NCBI RefSeq assembly: GCF_900996225.1
Contig: NZ_CAAJGL010000068.1
Span: 434,001-498,000, forward strand
Reading direction: 5' to 3'
Origin: Paraburkholderia sp. BCC1884
Lineage (GTDB): Bacteria > Pseudomonadota > Gammaproteobacteria > Burkholderiales > Burkholderiaceae
DNA: 64,000 bases
Shown: positions 17,423 to 26,681 of the stretch, piece after piece
Numbering within the stretch: position 1 is the first letter of the stretch
Layout: the number at the start of each line of letters is the position of its first letter
The notes under the pieces: model-generated
Database searches by the model: none
What the model was told of the DNA's origin: nothing
Seen by the model: only the letters and a program-made list of their open reading frames with translations
Program-made: the position numbers and the translations under genes

Positions 17423-18190
17423 CTACCTGTCCCACACTTCATCCGGCAAGGGTAAGCCCGCCAGATCCTGAGCCGTCAACGGACGGTCCACGCTCACGCC
17501 TTCATTCTCGAGCATCAGCATCACTTGCCGCGTATGCTGCGCGCTATGCCATGCGGTGCGTTCGAGTACTTCGTGCATGGGACGTCGTCCGTAATAAGTC
17601 GGCACGTCGTAGCCGAGCGTGCGATCCGTTTCGTTCCGCCACCACGTACCCAGGCGAGCCCGCACCGTTTCGCCCCACGCGGCGATCTGCTCCGGGCCCC
17701 ATTCGACGGGCGGCACTTCGTCGAATCCTTCGAAACGTAATTCGATTTGCTGGGCCGCCTCGATCCCCATCTCGGCGACGCGGAACACGTGAAAAGTCAG
17801 TCCGGCCGGCGTGCGGTTGCGATTACGGAACGGCTCGCGGAATGCCGCGCCGCTGAATTGCCGGGCATAGCGCGCGTTCGATTCAAGCACGAGTTCGAGG
17901 CGGCTGACCAGTTCCGCCGGCGGCAGCGGCGTCATGATCTTCGTCTTCAAATCGAGAAACTTGATCACGTCGTTGATCGACTGACAAAACGTGTACCGGG
18001 AGCCGAGCGATACCACGGGTACGCTACGCGCGCCCAAGGCGTCCAGTTGCTCGCGCCCGGCAGGATCGTTGTGTACGTCGATCGATTCGAACTCGATGCC
18101 CTGTTTCGTCAGAAATTCCTTGGTGCGCAGACACGACGAACAACCGGGCTGCCAGAACACCTTGATCTTCGCGGGGGTTGCTGTTTGCAT
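17423..18190 (-). CDS. Glutaredoxin-DinB domain fusion protein
   Basis: A 255-residue two-domain protein. Residues about 7-85 form a glutaredoxin-like domain with the redox motif CSSC (FWQPGCSSCLRTKEFL) and the cis-Pro segment RSVPVVSLG. Residues about 95-245 resemble the DinB/YfiT helical bundle, ending in HSAQHTRQVMLMLENEG with candidate metal-binding histidines. This suggests thiol or bacillithiol/glutathione-dependent chemistry, or a transferase. The ATG at 18190 has GGAG six bases upstream. It is divergent from the LysR gene (166-base gap), the usual layout for a LysR target. Confidence 0.8.
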   Translation of the reverse strand: MQTATPAKIKVFWQPGCSSCLRTKEFLTKQGIEFESIDVHNDPAGREQLDALGARSVPVVSLGSRYTFCQSINDVIKFLDLKTKIMTPLPPAELVSRLELVLESNARYARQFSGAAFREPFRNRNRTPAGLTFHVFRVAEMGIEAAQQIELRFEGFDEVPPVEWGPEQIAAWGETVRARLGTWWRNETDRTLGYDVPTYYGRRPMHEVLERTAWHSAQHTRQVMLMLENEGVSVDRPLTAQDLAGLPLPDEVWDR

Positions 18191-18356
18191 CGCTAGCTCC
18201 TTCTCTGTTGATGCCATTGTCGCCAGGGCCGCGGACGATGCAAAGCATTGCTTGACCATGCCGTCATCGCGAGCCACGATGGCGGGACGTAGTGGAGTGC
18301 TTTCTCTTATTCTGCGTACAGGCGCTTTGCTGAAACCCAATTCGCTGCGGGACGTC

Positions 18357-19244
18357 ATGGCGACACTCGATCCGCTTTCGCTCAGGCTTTTCGTCAGCGT
18401 TGCTCAAGCCGGTACCATCGCGGCCGCGGCGGAACGCGAACATATCGCGGCAGCAGCCATCAGCAAGCGCATCAGCGAAATCGAGGCGACGCTGGGCGTG
18501 GCGCTTTTGCGGCGCACCAACAAGGGCGTGATGCCGACCGCAGCGGGGGAGCGCCTCGTCACGCTGGCGCATCGCGCGCTGCACGAACTCGACGACATCG
18601 CCGTGCAAATGCGCGACTACGCCAACGGCGTCGGCGGCTTGATACGGCTGGCGGCCAATGTCTCGTCGGTGGTGCAGTTTCTGCCGCGCGAAGTTCAGGC
18701 GTTTGCGGCGCAACATCCGCGCATCCAGATCCAGTTCGAAGAAAAAGCGAGTACGGGTGTGGTGAAAGCTGTCGCGGACAACGCCGCCGACATCGGCGTT
18801 TTCACTGCGGTGCCACACGGCTACGACCTGCAAACCTTCCCTTATCACCGCGATTGCCTGACGCTCGTGACGCCGGCCGATCATGCGCTCGCGCACCACG
18901 AAACCATTGCGTTCGCGGATACGCTCGACTTCGAGTACGTCGGCTTGCCGCCCGATACAGCGATCAGTCAGCAACTTGCGCGGGCGGCGCATGCAAGAGG
19001 CAGGCCGGTCAATTTGCGCATTCAGGTCACCGGCTACGACGCGCAATGTCTGATGATTGCCGCGGGACTCGGGCTCGGCGTCATGCCGCGCGCCGTCGCG
19101 CAGCAGCAGGCGGCCAGACTCGGGCTTGCGCTGGTCGAGCTCACGGACGCCTGGGCCGAGCGCGATCTGTTGCTGGCCGTGCGCTCGCTGGACGCATTGC
19201 CAGTTGCGTGCCGCATGCTCGTCGCGCATTTGCGCGGCACGTGA
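18357..19244 (+). CDS. LysR family transcriptional regulator
   Basis: A 295-residue LysR regulator. Winged helix in residues about 1-62 (LDPLSLRLFVSVAQAGTIAAAA, then AAAISKRISEIEATLGVALL), effector-binding periplasmic-type domain to the end (ADIGVFTAVPHGYDLQTFPYHRD). Homology starts at the ATG at 18357, so the upstream extension of the frame is excluded. It is divergent from the glutaredoxin-DinB gene, its most likely target. Confidence 0.9.
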   Translation: MATLDPLSLRLFVSVAQAGTIAAAAEREHIAAAAISKRISEIEATLGVALLRRTNKGVMPTAAGERLVTLAHRALHELDDIAVQMRDYANGVGGLIRLAANVSSVVQFLPREVQAFAAQHPRIQIQFEEKASTGVVKAVADNAADIGVFTAVPHGYDLQTFPYHRDCLTLVTPADHALAHHETIAFADTLDFEYVGLPPDTAISQQLARAAHARGRPVNLRIQVTGYDAQCLMIAAGLGLGVMPRAVAQQQAARLGLALVELTDAWAERDLLLAVRSLDALPVACRMLVAHLRGT

Positions 19245-19348
19245 GACGCCAACTGCGTAGCGTTGTACTGGATTAAGCGTTTCCCTTCATGTCGTTGCGC
19301 TTTGCAGGGTGCTAGCATCGAAACGTTCGCGCCACCTGGAGAACCGTC

Positions 19349-20044
19349 GTGCCAAAACTCAAATCGGCCGCACCATCCGAAGCGCGCAACGGCAATTCCT
19401 CGCAACAAGCCTACGAAAGTCTCAGGCAAAAAATCATCGAAAGCGAGTTGATGCCGGGCTCCTATCTGCTGGAGCAGGAACTCGCGCTGATGCTCGGCGT
19501 GAGCCGTACGCCGATTCGCGAAGCGGCGATCCGCTTGCAGGGCGAGGGGCTCGTCGAGATCGTGCCTCGCCATGGCATCCGCATCGTGCCGACCTCGGTA
19601 TCCGATATCAGTCACATCTATCAGGTGTTGATCAGCCTCGAGTCGACGGCGGCCGCTCTCGTGGCCGCGCGCAGCGCCGTGGACCTCAGCCCGCTCGACA
19701 ACGCCTGCCAGCAGATGACCGACGCACTCGCCGCGCACGACATGCAGGCGTGGGCCAGCGCCGACGAAGCCTTCCACGAAGCGCTGGTTCACCTCGGCGG
19801 CAATGCGCGCCTCGCGCAGGTCGTGACGAATTGCCGCGACCAGGTGCATCGCGTACGCCGCTTCACGCAACAGCTGCGGCCTCATCCTCAACCGAAAAAA
19901 TCGATTGCTGAGCATTACGAAATCATCGACGCAATCCGTCGCGGCGATGCAGCGCGCGCGAGCCGTTTGTATCGCCTGCATCGCGAGCGCGGTTGGCGTG
20001 AGCAGACTGCGGTGCTGCAGCAACATGGCATCCAGCACGCGTAA
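19349..20044 (+). CDS. GntR family regulator, FadR/FCD subfamily
   Basis: A 231-residue regulator starting at GTG with GGAGAA upstream. Winged helix in residues about 20-90 (LLEQELALMLGVSRTPIREAAIRL), FCD domain with DEAFHEALVHLGGNARLAQV and a C-terminal His in HYEIIDAIRRGD. It precedes, on the same strand, the ABC transporter/lyase operon at 20263-27587, and a palindrome lies in the gap, so it probably represses that operon in the absence of its organic-acid substrate. Confidence 0.9.
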   Translation: MPKLKSAAPSEARNGNSSQQAYESLRQKIIESELMPGSYLLEQELALMLGVSRTPIREAAIRLQGEGLVEIVPRHGIRIVPTSVSDISHIYQVLISLESTAAALVAARSAVDLSPLDNACQQMTDALAAHDMQAWASADEAFHEALVHLGGNARLAQVVTNCRDQVHRVRRFTQQLRPHPQPKKSIAEHYEIIDAIRRGDAARASRLYRLHRERGWREQTAVLQQHGIQHA

Positions 20045-20119
20045 AAGCTGAGGATTGTGTGTCGTCGGACGGGTAAACCCAGCCGATTTTCGCGTGCGAT
20101 GTTCTGTACTTTTAACGAT

Positions 20120-20135
20120 TTAATGCATACATTAA
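20120..20135. promoter_or_regulatory. Putative GntR operator palindrome
   Basis: TTAATG-CATA-CATTAA is a perfect 6-4-6 inverted repeat in the gap between the GntR gene and the ABC operon, 128 bases before the binding-protein start. Short AT-rich dyads of this size are typical FadR/VanR-type sites. Assignment to this regulator is inference from position. Confidence 0.45.
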
Positions 20136-20262
20136 CTTACACAGTGATCGGGCAAAGACAATTTGTCGAGCTCGCTTGCTGACCCGTCGCCGGCGTCACG
20201 ACGCGCGGCGACACAACGAAAATGACGGGCACTCACCGTCATCGTGGATGGAGACAAACCAC

Positions 20263-21246
20263 ATGAACGCGATTCGCAATGTCGTGCGGGGTATCTGCCT
20301 GAGCGCGACGCTGACGCTTGCGAGCGTCGCAGCCCACGCCAGTTCGCTGACGGTGACACATTGGGGCGACGGCATGTACGGCGTGCCGTTTGCGGTTGCT
20401 TTGGACAAAGGCTTCTTCAAGGAGGAAAAAGTCGACGTCACCGGTTTCATCACGTCGGAAGGCGGCGGGACCAGTATCCGCAACGCGATGGCGTCCGACA
20501 TTCCGTACGGTGAGGTCGCGCTGCCGGCCGCTATTGCCGCAGTGAAACAAGGCGTCGATCTGACGATCGTGCACGGCGGCGTGCAAAGTCTCGGCGACCT
20601 CGTGTGGGTCGAGTTGAAGAACGGTTCGATCACCAACATCAAACAGATGAAGGGCAAGACGATCGGCTACAGCAGCCCCAAATCGACAACCGACATGATC
20701 TCCACGATCGCACTCGACCGCGTCGGCTTGCTCGGTCAGGTGCAACGCAAACCGGTGGGCAGTTCGAGCGGCATGCTCACTTCGCTCCAGCAAGGCGCGA
20801 TCGACGTCGGCTACATGACCGAACCATCCTATAGCGCAAAGAAAGACGGCCTACGTATTGCATTTCGCTCGAACGACGTCGTGCCGAATGAAACGCAGAC
20901 CGTCGGCATCGTCCGAACCGACTATCTGAAGGCACACCCCGAGGTGATCCGCGGCATCATTGCGGCGCGTCGCAAGGCGGTGATCTACATGGCGGCGCAT
21001 CGCGCCGAGGCCGCGCAGATTCTCGCCAGGGAGTACAAGTTGGATCCTGCAGTGGCGGCTTCCTCGATCAACAACGTGCTCGACGCCGATCCGAAGTACT
21101 GGAGCGAAGGCAGCTTCGACTACAAGAGCATGGACGAAGTGCTGAAGGGTCTCGTGTTGGTCAAGGCGATTCCCGAAGGACCATTCGAGTGGTCGAAGAT
21201 CGTCGATGAGTCGATGCTGCCGGCCGATCTGCGTAGCAAGAAGTGA
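20263..21246 (+). CDS. ABC transporter substrate-binding protein, NMT1/TauA type
   Basis: A 327-residue periplasmic protein with a signal peptide (about residues 1-27, ending AAHA). The mature part shows the NMT1/SsuA/TauA fold: VTHWGDGMYGVPFAVALDKGFFKEE, the glycine-rich SEGGGTSIRNAMASD and MKGKTIGYSSPKS. These bind sulfonates, pyrimidine precursors or aromatic and organic acids. It is the first gene of an operon with an ATPase, two permeases, two lyases and a hydratase, so its ligand is probably the acid those enzymes degrade. Confidence 0.9.
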   Translation: MNAIRNVVRGICLSATLTLASVAAHASSLTVTHWGDGMYGVPFAVALDKGFFKEEKVDVTGFITSEGGGTSIRNAMASDIPYGEVALPAAIAAVKQGVDLTIVHGGVQSLGDLVWVELKNGSITNIKQMKGKTIGYSSPKSTTDMISTIALDRVGLLGQVQRKPVGSSSGMLTSLQQGAIDVGYMTEPSYSAKKDGLRIAFRSNDVVPNETQTVGIVRTDYLKAHPEVIRGIIAARRKAVIYMAAHRAEAAQILAREYKLDPAVAASSINNVLDADPKYWSEGSFDYKSMDEVLKGLVLVKAIPEGPFEWSKIVDESMLPADLRSKK

Positions 21247-21253
21247 GGTCGAG

Positions 21254-22117
21254 ATGAGCGCGCTATCCCGTCACAAAGCCAATATTTCCGTTGTCGCTCC
21301 GAGTGCGCTGTCGCCCGACGGCAAGCGCATTCAAGCAACGCTCACCGACGTTACCCGCATTTATCCCGGCATGGACGGCAAGCCGCCGTTTCATGCGCTC
21401 GGACCGGTGAGCCTTGAATTGCGCGCTGGCGAGTTCTTCTCCGTGGTGGGTCCGTCGGGTTGCGGCAAGTCCACGCTGCTCGACGTGCTGGCCGGTCTGA
21501 ACCCGGCCAGCGGCGGGTCGGTGACGTTCGAAGGCAAGCCAGTCGGTGCGGAAGTGCCGGATGGTGTAGCGGTAGTGTTTCAGGAGGACGCGAGTTTTCC
21601 CTGGCTCAATGTTTTCGACAACGCCGCGTTCGCCGCGCGGCAGGCCGGCGTGGCCGAAACGGAAGTGCGCGAACGGGTCGATCATGCGCTCTCTTTCATG
21701 GGACTCAAATCGTTTGCCACGGCGTATCCGGCGCAACTGTCGGGCGGCATGCGGCAACGGGTTTGCATCGCGCGTGCGATGGTGGTGCGCCCACGTCTGA
21801 TGTTGCTCGACGAACCGTTCGGCGCGCTCGATCAGCAAACGCGTCTGCTGATGGGCGACGAAACGTTGAAGCTATGGCGCGATACCGGTGCGACCATCCT
21901 GCTCATTACTCACTCGATCGACGAAGCCGTGCTGCTGTCCGACCGTATCGGCGTGATGTCGGCGTGCCCCGGTCGTTTCATCAAGACCATCGACACCAAC
22001 TGGCCGCGCATGCGCGACAGCACGACTGCGCTCGACACGCGTTTTGGCGAATTGACCGCGCAAGTGTGGGGCTTGCTGCGCGAGGAAGCCCTCAAAGCGC
22101 TCGGGAGCCAGCAATGA
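21254..22117 (+). CDS. ABC transporter ATP-binding protein (SsuB/TauB type)
   Basis: A 287-residue ATPase with Walker A GPSGCGKST, Q-loop VVFQEDASFPWLNV, signature LSGGMRQR, Walker B LMLLDEPFGALD and switch His in THSIDEA. The segment DEPFGALDQQTR and the aligned positions match nitrate/sulfonate/taurine-type importers. The ATG at 21254, behind GAGGT, is chosen over an upstream frame extension. The stop overlaps the permease start (ATGA). Confidence 0.93.
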   Translation: MSALSRHKANISVVAPSALSPDGKRIQATLTDVTRIYPGMDGKPPFHALGPVSLELRAGEFFSVVGPSGCGKSTLLDVLAGLNPASGGSVTFEGKPVGAEVPDGVAVVFQEDASFPWLNVFDNAAFAARQAGVAETEVRERVDHALSFMGLKSFATAYPAQLSGGMRQRVCIARAMVVRPRLMLLDEPFGALDQQTRLLMGDETLKLWRDTGATILLITHSIDEAVLLSDRIGVMSACPGRFIKTIDTNWPRMRDSTTALDTRFGELTAQVWGLLREEALKALGSQQ

Positions 22118-22872
22118 ATGCGGCCGCGCGTTGGCGAATCGGTCTGGTGGTCGGGCTGATCGTGCTACTGGAGATCGCGTGCCGCGCGGCGTGGATCAAT
22201 CCCGTCTCGTTCATTCCGCCCTCGCGGATGATCGTCAGTGCGGTGCAGTTGCTGCTGTCCGGTCAGTACACCACGGACATTCTGCAGACGCTCGGGAGCG
22301 CCTTGCTCGCTGTGGCGCTGGCGGTGGTGGTCGGTTTCGTCGGCGGTGTGTTGTTGTTCCGCTTGCCACGCGTGCGCCGGGTGCTCGATCCACTGTTGTT
22401 GTCGTATTACGCGGTGCCCGTATTCGTGCTGTATCCGATTCTGATCGTCTTGCTCGGTTTGAATCGCTGGCCGCTGGTCGGCATCGGTTTTCTGTTCGCG
22501 GTGGTCGCGATGGCGGTCAATACGCTCAATGGTCTCGAGCGCGTGCCGCGTGTGCTGTTGCGTACGGCCCGGGTGTGCCGTCTAAGCACCTTCAACGAAA
22601 TTCGCCTGATCACCTTGCCGTCGAGTCTGCCGTTCGTTTTTACGGGCATCAAGTTGACGGTCGTGTATGCATTCATCGCGGTGGTAGCCGGGGAATTCGT
22701 GCTGTCGGGTTCCGGTTTCGGCTATCAGATCGCCTTTGCGTACAACAACTTCGATAACGCGACGATGTACGGCCTGATGGTCCTGATGCTGCTATTCGTC
22801 GGCACGGTCAACGCGCTGCTGCGCACGGCTGAAGCGCGTCTATACCGACGCATTCGCAGGGAGGTCGCATGA
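22114..22872 (+). CDS. ABC transporter permease 1 (SsuC/TauC type)
   Basis: A 252-residue inner-membrane protein with about six helices and the binding-protein-dependent transport motif region near LPSSLPFVFTGIKLTVVYAF (EAA-loop equivalent at residues 165-190). It overlaps the preceding ATPase gene and the following permease gene by four bases each (ATGA), so the three are translationally coupled. It would form a heterodimer with the second permease. Confidence 0.9.
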   Translation: MNAAARWRIGLVVGLIVLLEIACRAAWINPVSFIPPSRMIVSAVQLLLSGQYTTDILQTLGSALLAVALAVVVGFVGGVLLFRLPRVRRVLDPLLLSYYAVPVFVLYPILIVLLGLNRWPLVGIGFLFAVVAMAVNTLNGLERVPRVLLRTARVCRLSTFNEIRLITLPSSLPFVFTGIKLTVVYAFIAVVAGEFVLSGSGFGYQIAFAYNNFDNATMYGLMVLMLLFVGTVNALLRTAEARLYRRIRREVA

Positions 22873-23645
22873 GTACGATCGTTGTCACCCACACGGTCAA
22901 GCCACGCCATGCGAGGCGTTGGCTCGACGGCGTCGTGCTGGTCGTCGTGCTGGTGGCGGTGTGGCAGATTCTGAGCGAAATGCTGGGCCCGGATGTGCTG
23001 ACTACGCCCTGGCGGACACTCGAACGTGCGGTGCATATTGCAAGCGACCCGGACTTTCCGGCGAGTCTCTTCGTCACGGCGTTCGCGTTCGGCTCCGCCT
23101 TCCTCATCTCGGCGGTGTGCGGCGTGTGCCTCGGCATGCTGCTCGGCGCGCGCAAGCTCGCCGGCGACGTGATGGAACCGTTGATGATGGGCTTCTATTC
23201 CATTCCCAAAGTCACGTTGTATCCAGTCGTATTGCTCGCCTTCGGTCTGGGTCTGTGGGCCAAGATCGTGTTCGGCGTCATGCACGGTATCGTGCCGATC
23301 ACGCTCTTCACCATGAATGCCGTGCGCAATATGCCGCCGATCTACACGCGCGCGGCGCGCACTTATCGGCTCAGTCCCATCACGTTCGCACGCCGGATAC
23401 TGCTGCCCGCCTGCGTGCCCGAGGTGGTCGCCGGCTTGCGCATCGGCTTCTCGCTGACCCTGCTCGGCACGCTGATCGGCGAAATGTTCGCGTCGCAAAG
23501 CGGCATCGGCCACATGCTGATGATCGCGATGAACCGCAGCGAGACCAGCACGATCATGGCACTCGCGCTGATGCTGTTCGTCTTCGCGACGCTGGTCAAT
23601 CTGCTGTTGCTCGCGTGGCAGCGGCGCCTCACACACAGCAACTAG
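22869..23645 (+). CDS. ABC transporter permease 2 (SsuC/TauC type)
   Basis: A 258-residue permease with about six helices and the EAA-type loop AARTYRLSPITFARRILLP near residue 160. It is homologous to, but clearly different from, the first permease, so the channel is probably a heterodimer. The next gene starts 13 bases after its stop behind AGGAG, continuing the operon. Confidence 0.9.
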   Translation: MSTIVVTHTVKPRHARRWLDGVVLVVVLVAVWQILSEMLGPDVLTTPWRTLERAVHIASDPDFPASLFVTAFAFGSAFLISAVCGVCLGMLLGARKLAGDVMEPLMMGFYSIPKVTLYPVVLLAFGLGLWAKIVFGVMHGIVPITLFTMNAVRNMPPIYTRAARTYRLSPITFARRILLPACVPEVVAGLRIGFSLTLLGTLIGEMFASQSGIGHMLMIAMNRSETSTIMALALMLFVFATLVNLLLLAWQRRLTHSN

Positions 23646-23658
23646 GCAGGAGCATTCG

Positions 23659-24549
23659 ATGAGCACATCCGACAAGTTGAAAGCGATTCTCCAGAGCGGA
23701 CGCTTCGTCGTCGCGCCCGGTGTCTTCGATATGTTTTCGGCGCGTGTCGCCGACCGGTTGCCGTTTGCAGCGTTGTACATGACGGGATATGGCGTATCGG
23801 GCTCGTATCTCGGCGTGGCCGACGCTGGTCTGGTCAGCTACGCGGACATGGTGGGCCGCGCGCGGCAAATCGCCGAAGGCATCAACAAGCCCCTGATTGC
23901 GGACGCCGACACGGGATTCGGCGGCTTGCTCAACGTAAGGCATACGGTGCGCGGTTACGAAGCCGCCGGTGTACAGGCAATCCAGATGGAAGATCAGGTG
24001 ATGCCGAAAAAATGCGGCCACACCCAGGGTCGCCAGGTCGTGCCGTTGAGCGAGATGTTGAAGAAAATCGAAGTCGCACGCGAAGCGCGCCGCAGCGACG
24101 ACATGCTGATTATTGCCCGCACCGATTCGCGCACCACGCTCGGACTCGACGAGGCGATCCGCCGCGCCAGGGAATTCGCCCGCGCGGGAGCGGACATCGT
24201 GTTCGTCGAATCGCCCGAAAGCGCCGAGGAGTTCAAGCGCATCGGCGGCGAACTGGGCGACTGCGGCGCGTGGCTCTTTGCCAACATGGTGCCGACCGGC
24301 CGGTCGCCGGTGGTGGCCAGCACCACGCTCAAGGAGTGGGGCTTCAGCATCGCGATCTATCCGTCGATCGGCATGGCGGCGGCGACCTCCGCGCTGGACA
24401 GCGCCTACCGCCATCTGCTCGACCACGGCGACTCGCTCGATCTGCAAGTGCCCTCGTTCACGATGGATCAGTTGCACGAACTCGTCGGCTTCCCGGAGGT
24501 GTGGGAGTTCGAGAAACGACATGCCCAAACCGGCGAGGCGGCATCATGA
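23659..24549 (+). CDS. Isocitrate lyase/PEP mutase superfamily lyase 1
   Basis: A 296-residue (alpha/beta)8 carbon-carbon lyase. It has the metal-binding segment ADADTGFGG (residues 81-89), the loop EDQVMPKKCGH with the catalytic Cys119, and IARTDSR. Relatives include 2-methylisocitrate lyase, 2,3-dimethylmalate lyase and oxaloacetate decarboxylase, releasing pyruvate or glyoxylate. Coupling to a LeuCD-type hydratase (ATGA overlap with the next gene) makes an alpha-hydroxy tri- or dicarboxylate the likely substrate. No conclusion on the exact compound is possible. Confidence 0.9.
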   Translation: MSTSDKLKAILQSGRFVVAPGVFDMFSARVADRLPFAALYMTGYGVSGSYLGVADAGLVSYADMVGRARQIAEGINKPLIADADTGFGGLLNVRHTVRGYEAAGVQAIQMEDQVMPKKCGHTQGRQVVPLSEMLKKIEVAREARRSDDMLIIARTDSRTTLGLDEAIRRAREFARAGADIVFVESPESAEEFKRIGGELGDCGAWLFANMVPTGRSPVVASTTLKEWGFSIAIYPSIGMAAATSALDSAYRHLLDHGDSLDLQVPSFTMDQLHELVGFPEVWEFEKRHAQTGEAAS

Positions 24550-25970
24550 ACGCGCCACGCACGCTGTTCGACAAGCTGTGGGACAGTCACGCCATCACGC
24601 ATCTGCCGGGCGGCGTCGATCTGTTGCAGGTGGACCGTAATCTGATGCACGAGCTAACGGGCGTCGAGGCGATGCGCGTACTCGAAGCGCGTCATTTGCC
24701 GGTCAGCAATCCCGAGTTGACCTTCGCGACGCTCGATCACGTGATCTCCACCGAGCCCGGACGTCGCGCGGGCGACGCCGACTGGAGCACGACGATGGTC
24801 GACGCGATGCGCACGCAGATGACGCAACATGCGATCCCGCTGTTCGATATCGGCGCGCAAGGGCAGCAAGGCATCGTTCATGTGATCGGTCCTGAGCTAG
24901 GCCTGTCGCTGCCGGGTACGCTGATCGTGTGCGCCGATAGCCATACCTGCACGCATGGCGCGATGGGTGCGCTTGCTTTCGGCATCGGCTCGACCGAACT
25001 GGTGCATGTGCTGGCAACCCAAACCGTGCGCCAGAAAAAGCCCCGCACCATGCGCATCCGTTTCAACGGCGAAATCGCGGAAGGCGTCACGGCCAAGGAC
25101 ATGATCCTGTACGTGATCGGCACGCTCGGTGCCAGCGCGGGAACCGGCTACGCGGTCGAGTATGCCGGCGAGGCCGTCGAGGCGCTGTCGATGGAGGCGC
25201 GCTTGACGCTATGCAATCTCACGATCGAACTCGGTGCGAAGTTCGGCCTCGTCGCGCCGGACGAGGTCACGTTTGCCTATCTGCGCGACCGTCCCTACGC
25301 GCCGCATGGGGCGAGTTTCGACTCGGCGGAGGCTGACTGGCGCCGCTTGCCGAGCGACGCGGGCGCGCATTTCGACCGCGAAGTCGAGATCGACGCATCG
25401 GCGATTTCAGTGCAGGTCACATGGGGCACGAGCCCCGAGCACGTCATCGCGATCGATGCCGCCGTGCCCAATCCCGACAACGAATCCGATCCCGCGCGCC
25501 GTGAGGCTTTGCAGCGCGCGCTCGACTACATGGGTGTGCACGCGGGGCAGCATCTGGACGAATTGCATGTCGACCGGGTCTTCATTGGCTCATGCACCAA
25601 CAGCCGTATCGAAGATTTGCAAGCGGCCGCGCGCGTCGTGGCGGGCCACCATGTCGCCGATGGCGTGACGGCGTGGGTGGTGCCGGGCTCGTTGAGCGTC
25701 GCGCGCGAAGCGGAAGCGCAAGGCCTCGCGCAGGTATTTCGCGCGGCGGGCTTCGATTGGCGCGAGCCCGGCTGCTCGATGTGCGTCGGCGCGAACGGCG
25801 ACGTGGTGGGGCGTGGCGAGCGTTGCGTGTCGACCTCGAATCGCAACTTTGTCGGCCGCCAGGGACCGGGAGCGCGCACGCATCTCGCGAGCCCCGCAGT
25901 GGCGGCGGCCAGTGCCCTCGCCGGCCATATCGCCGCGCCGGCCGACGTGCGCGCGGGAGCCGCACCATGA
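24546..25970 (+). CDS. Aconitase-family hydratase large subunit (LeuC-like)
   Basis: A 474-residue [4Fe-4S] hydro-lyase large subunit resembling LeuC: ADSHTCTHGAMGALAFGIG near residue 130, FIGSCTNSRIEDL near residue 345 and EPGCSMCVG near residue 410 supply the three cluster cysteines. It isomerises or hydrates a dicarboxylic or tricarboxylic acid with the small subunit encoded next (ATGA overlap). Being surrounded by lyases rather than leu genes, it is more likely a catabolic enzyme, such as a dimethylmaleate or methylaconitate-type hydratase, than isopropylmalate isomerase. Confidence 0.9.
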   Translation: MNAPRTLFDKLWDSHAITHLPGGVDLLQVDRNLMHELTGVEAMRVLEARHLPVSNPELTFATLDHVISTEPGRRAGDADWSTTMVDAMRTQMTQHAIPLFDIGAQGQQGIVHVIGPELGLSLPGTLIVCADSHTCTHGAMGALAFGIGSTELVHVLATQTVRQKKPRTMRIRFNGEIAEGVTAKDMILYVIGTLGASAGTGYAVEYAGEAVEALSMEARLTLCNLTIELGAKFGLVAPDEVTFAYLRDRPYAPHGASFDSAEADWRRLPSDAGAHFDREVEIDASAISVQVTWGTSPEHVIAIDAAVPNPDNESDPARREALQRALDYMGVHAGQHLDELHVDRVFIGSCTNSRIEDLQAAARVVAGHHVADGVTAWVVPGSLSVAREAEAQGLAQVFRAAGFDWREPGCSMCVGANGDVVGRGERCVSTSNRNFVGRQGPGARTHLASPAVAAASALAGHIAAPADVRAGAAP

Positions 25971-26587
25971 AAGCATTCACCGTAGTCAAAGGGCCGGCCG
26001 CGCCGCTGCTGCGCAACAACGTCGACACAGACCTCATCATTCGCATCGAGCGAATCTCGCAACTGGTGCGCGGTCAACTCGGCCCGTGGTTGTTCGAGAC
26101 CTTGCGCTATCGCGAGGGCGGTCCCGAGCAGGGCGAACGCGACGACTTCGTGCTGAACCAGTCTGGCTTCCGGCACGCCTGCATTCTGCTCGGCGGTGCG
26201 AATTTCGGTTGCGGCAGTTCGCGCGAAATGGCGGTGTGGGCGCTCGAGGAATTCGGCATCCGCTGCGTGATCGCGCCGTCGTTCGGCGATATCTTTTTCA
26301 ATAATTGTCTGCAGAACGGCTTGCTGCCGATCTGTCTCGATGCGCAATCCATCGAGAAACTCGCTGCCGCAGCGGCGGGCGGCACGCCGCTCGAAGTCGA
26401 TTTGCGTAAGCTGGAGATTCGAGCGGACGGCCTGCCGCCGCTGTCGTTCGAATTCGATGCCACGCGTCAGGCGATTCTTCTCGAAGGGCTCGACGAAGTC
26501 GATCAGACGCTGCGCCTCGCCGACGACATCGACGCGTTCCGTCGCTCGGATCGCACCAGACGCGCCTGGGCTTATATGCCGCGATAA
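25967..26587 (+). CDS. Aconitase-family hydratase small subunit (LeuD-like)
   Basis: A 206-residue swivel-domain subunit. It has the family start LLRNNVDTDLIIRIERI, GGANFGCGSSREMAVWAL near residue 80 and APSFGDIFFNNCLQNGLLPI near residue 100. It pairs with the large subunit overlapping it upstream to form the active hydro-lyase. The second lyase gene follows after 94 bases. Confidence 0.92.
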   Translation: MKAFTVVKGPAAPLLRNNVDTDLIIRIERISQLVRGQLGPWLFETLRYREGGPEQGERDDFVLNQSGFRHACILLGGANFGCGSSREMAVWALEEFGIRCVIAPSFGDIFFNNCLQNGLLPICLDAQSIEKLAAAAAGGTPLEVDLRKLEIRADGLPPLSFEFDATRQAILLEGLDEVDQTLRLADDIDAFRRSDRTRRAWAYMPR

Positions 26588-26681
26588 CTTTCACGACGTG
26601 CGCCCCGGCTGCCCCGCATGGCAGTGTCGGCGCGAGTGCCGAGCGTCGTCTGATCAGACCTGTCCAATTGGGAGAAATACC

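Noticed and set aside
22725..23780. 351-codon open frame antisense to the second permease
   Set aside because: Composition is His/Arg/Gln-rich without domain features, typical of a shadow; the permease on the other strand is clear.
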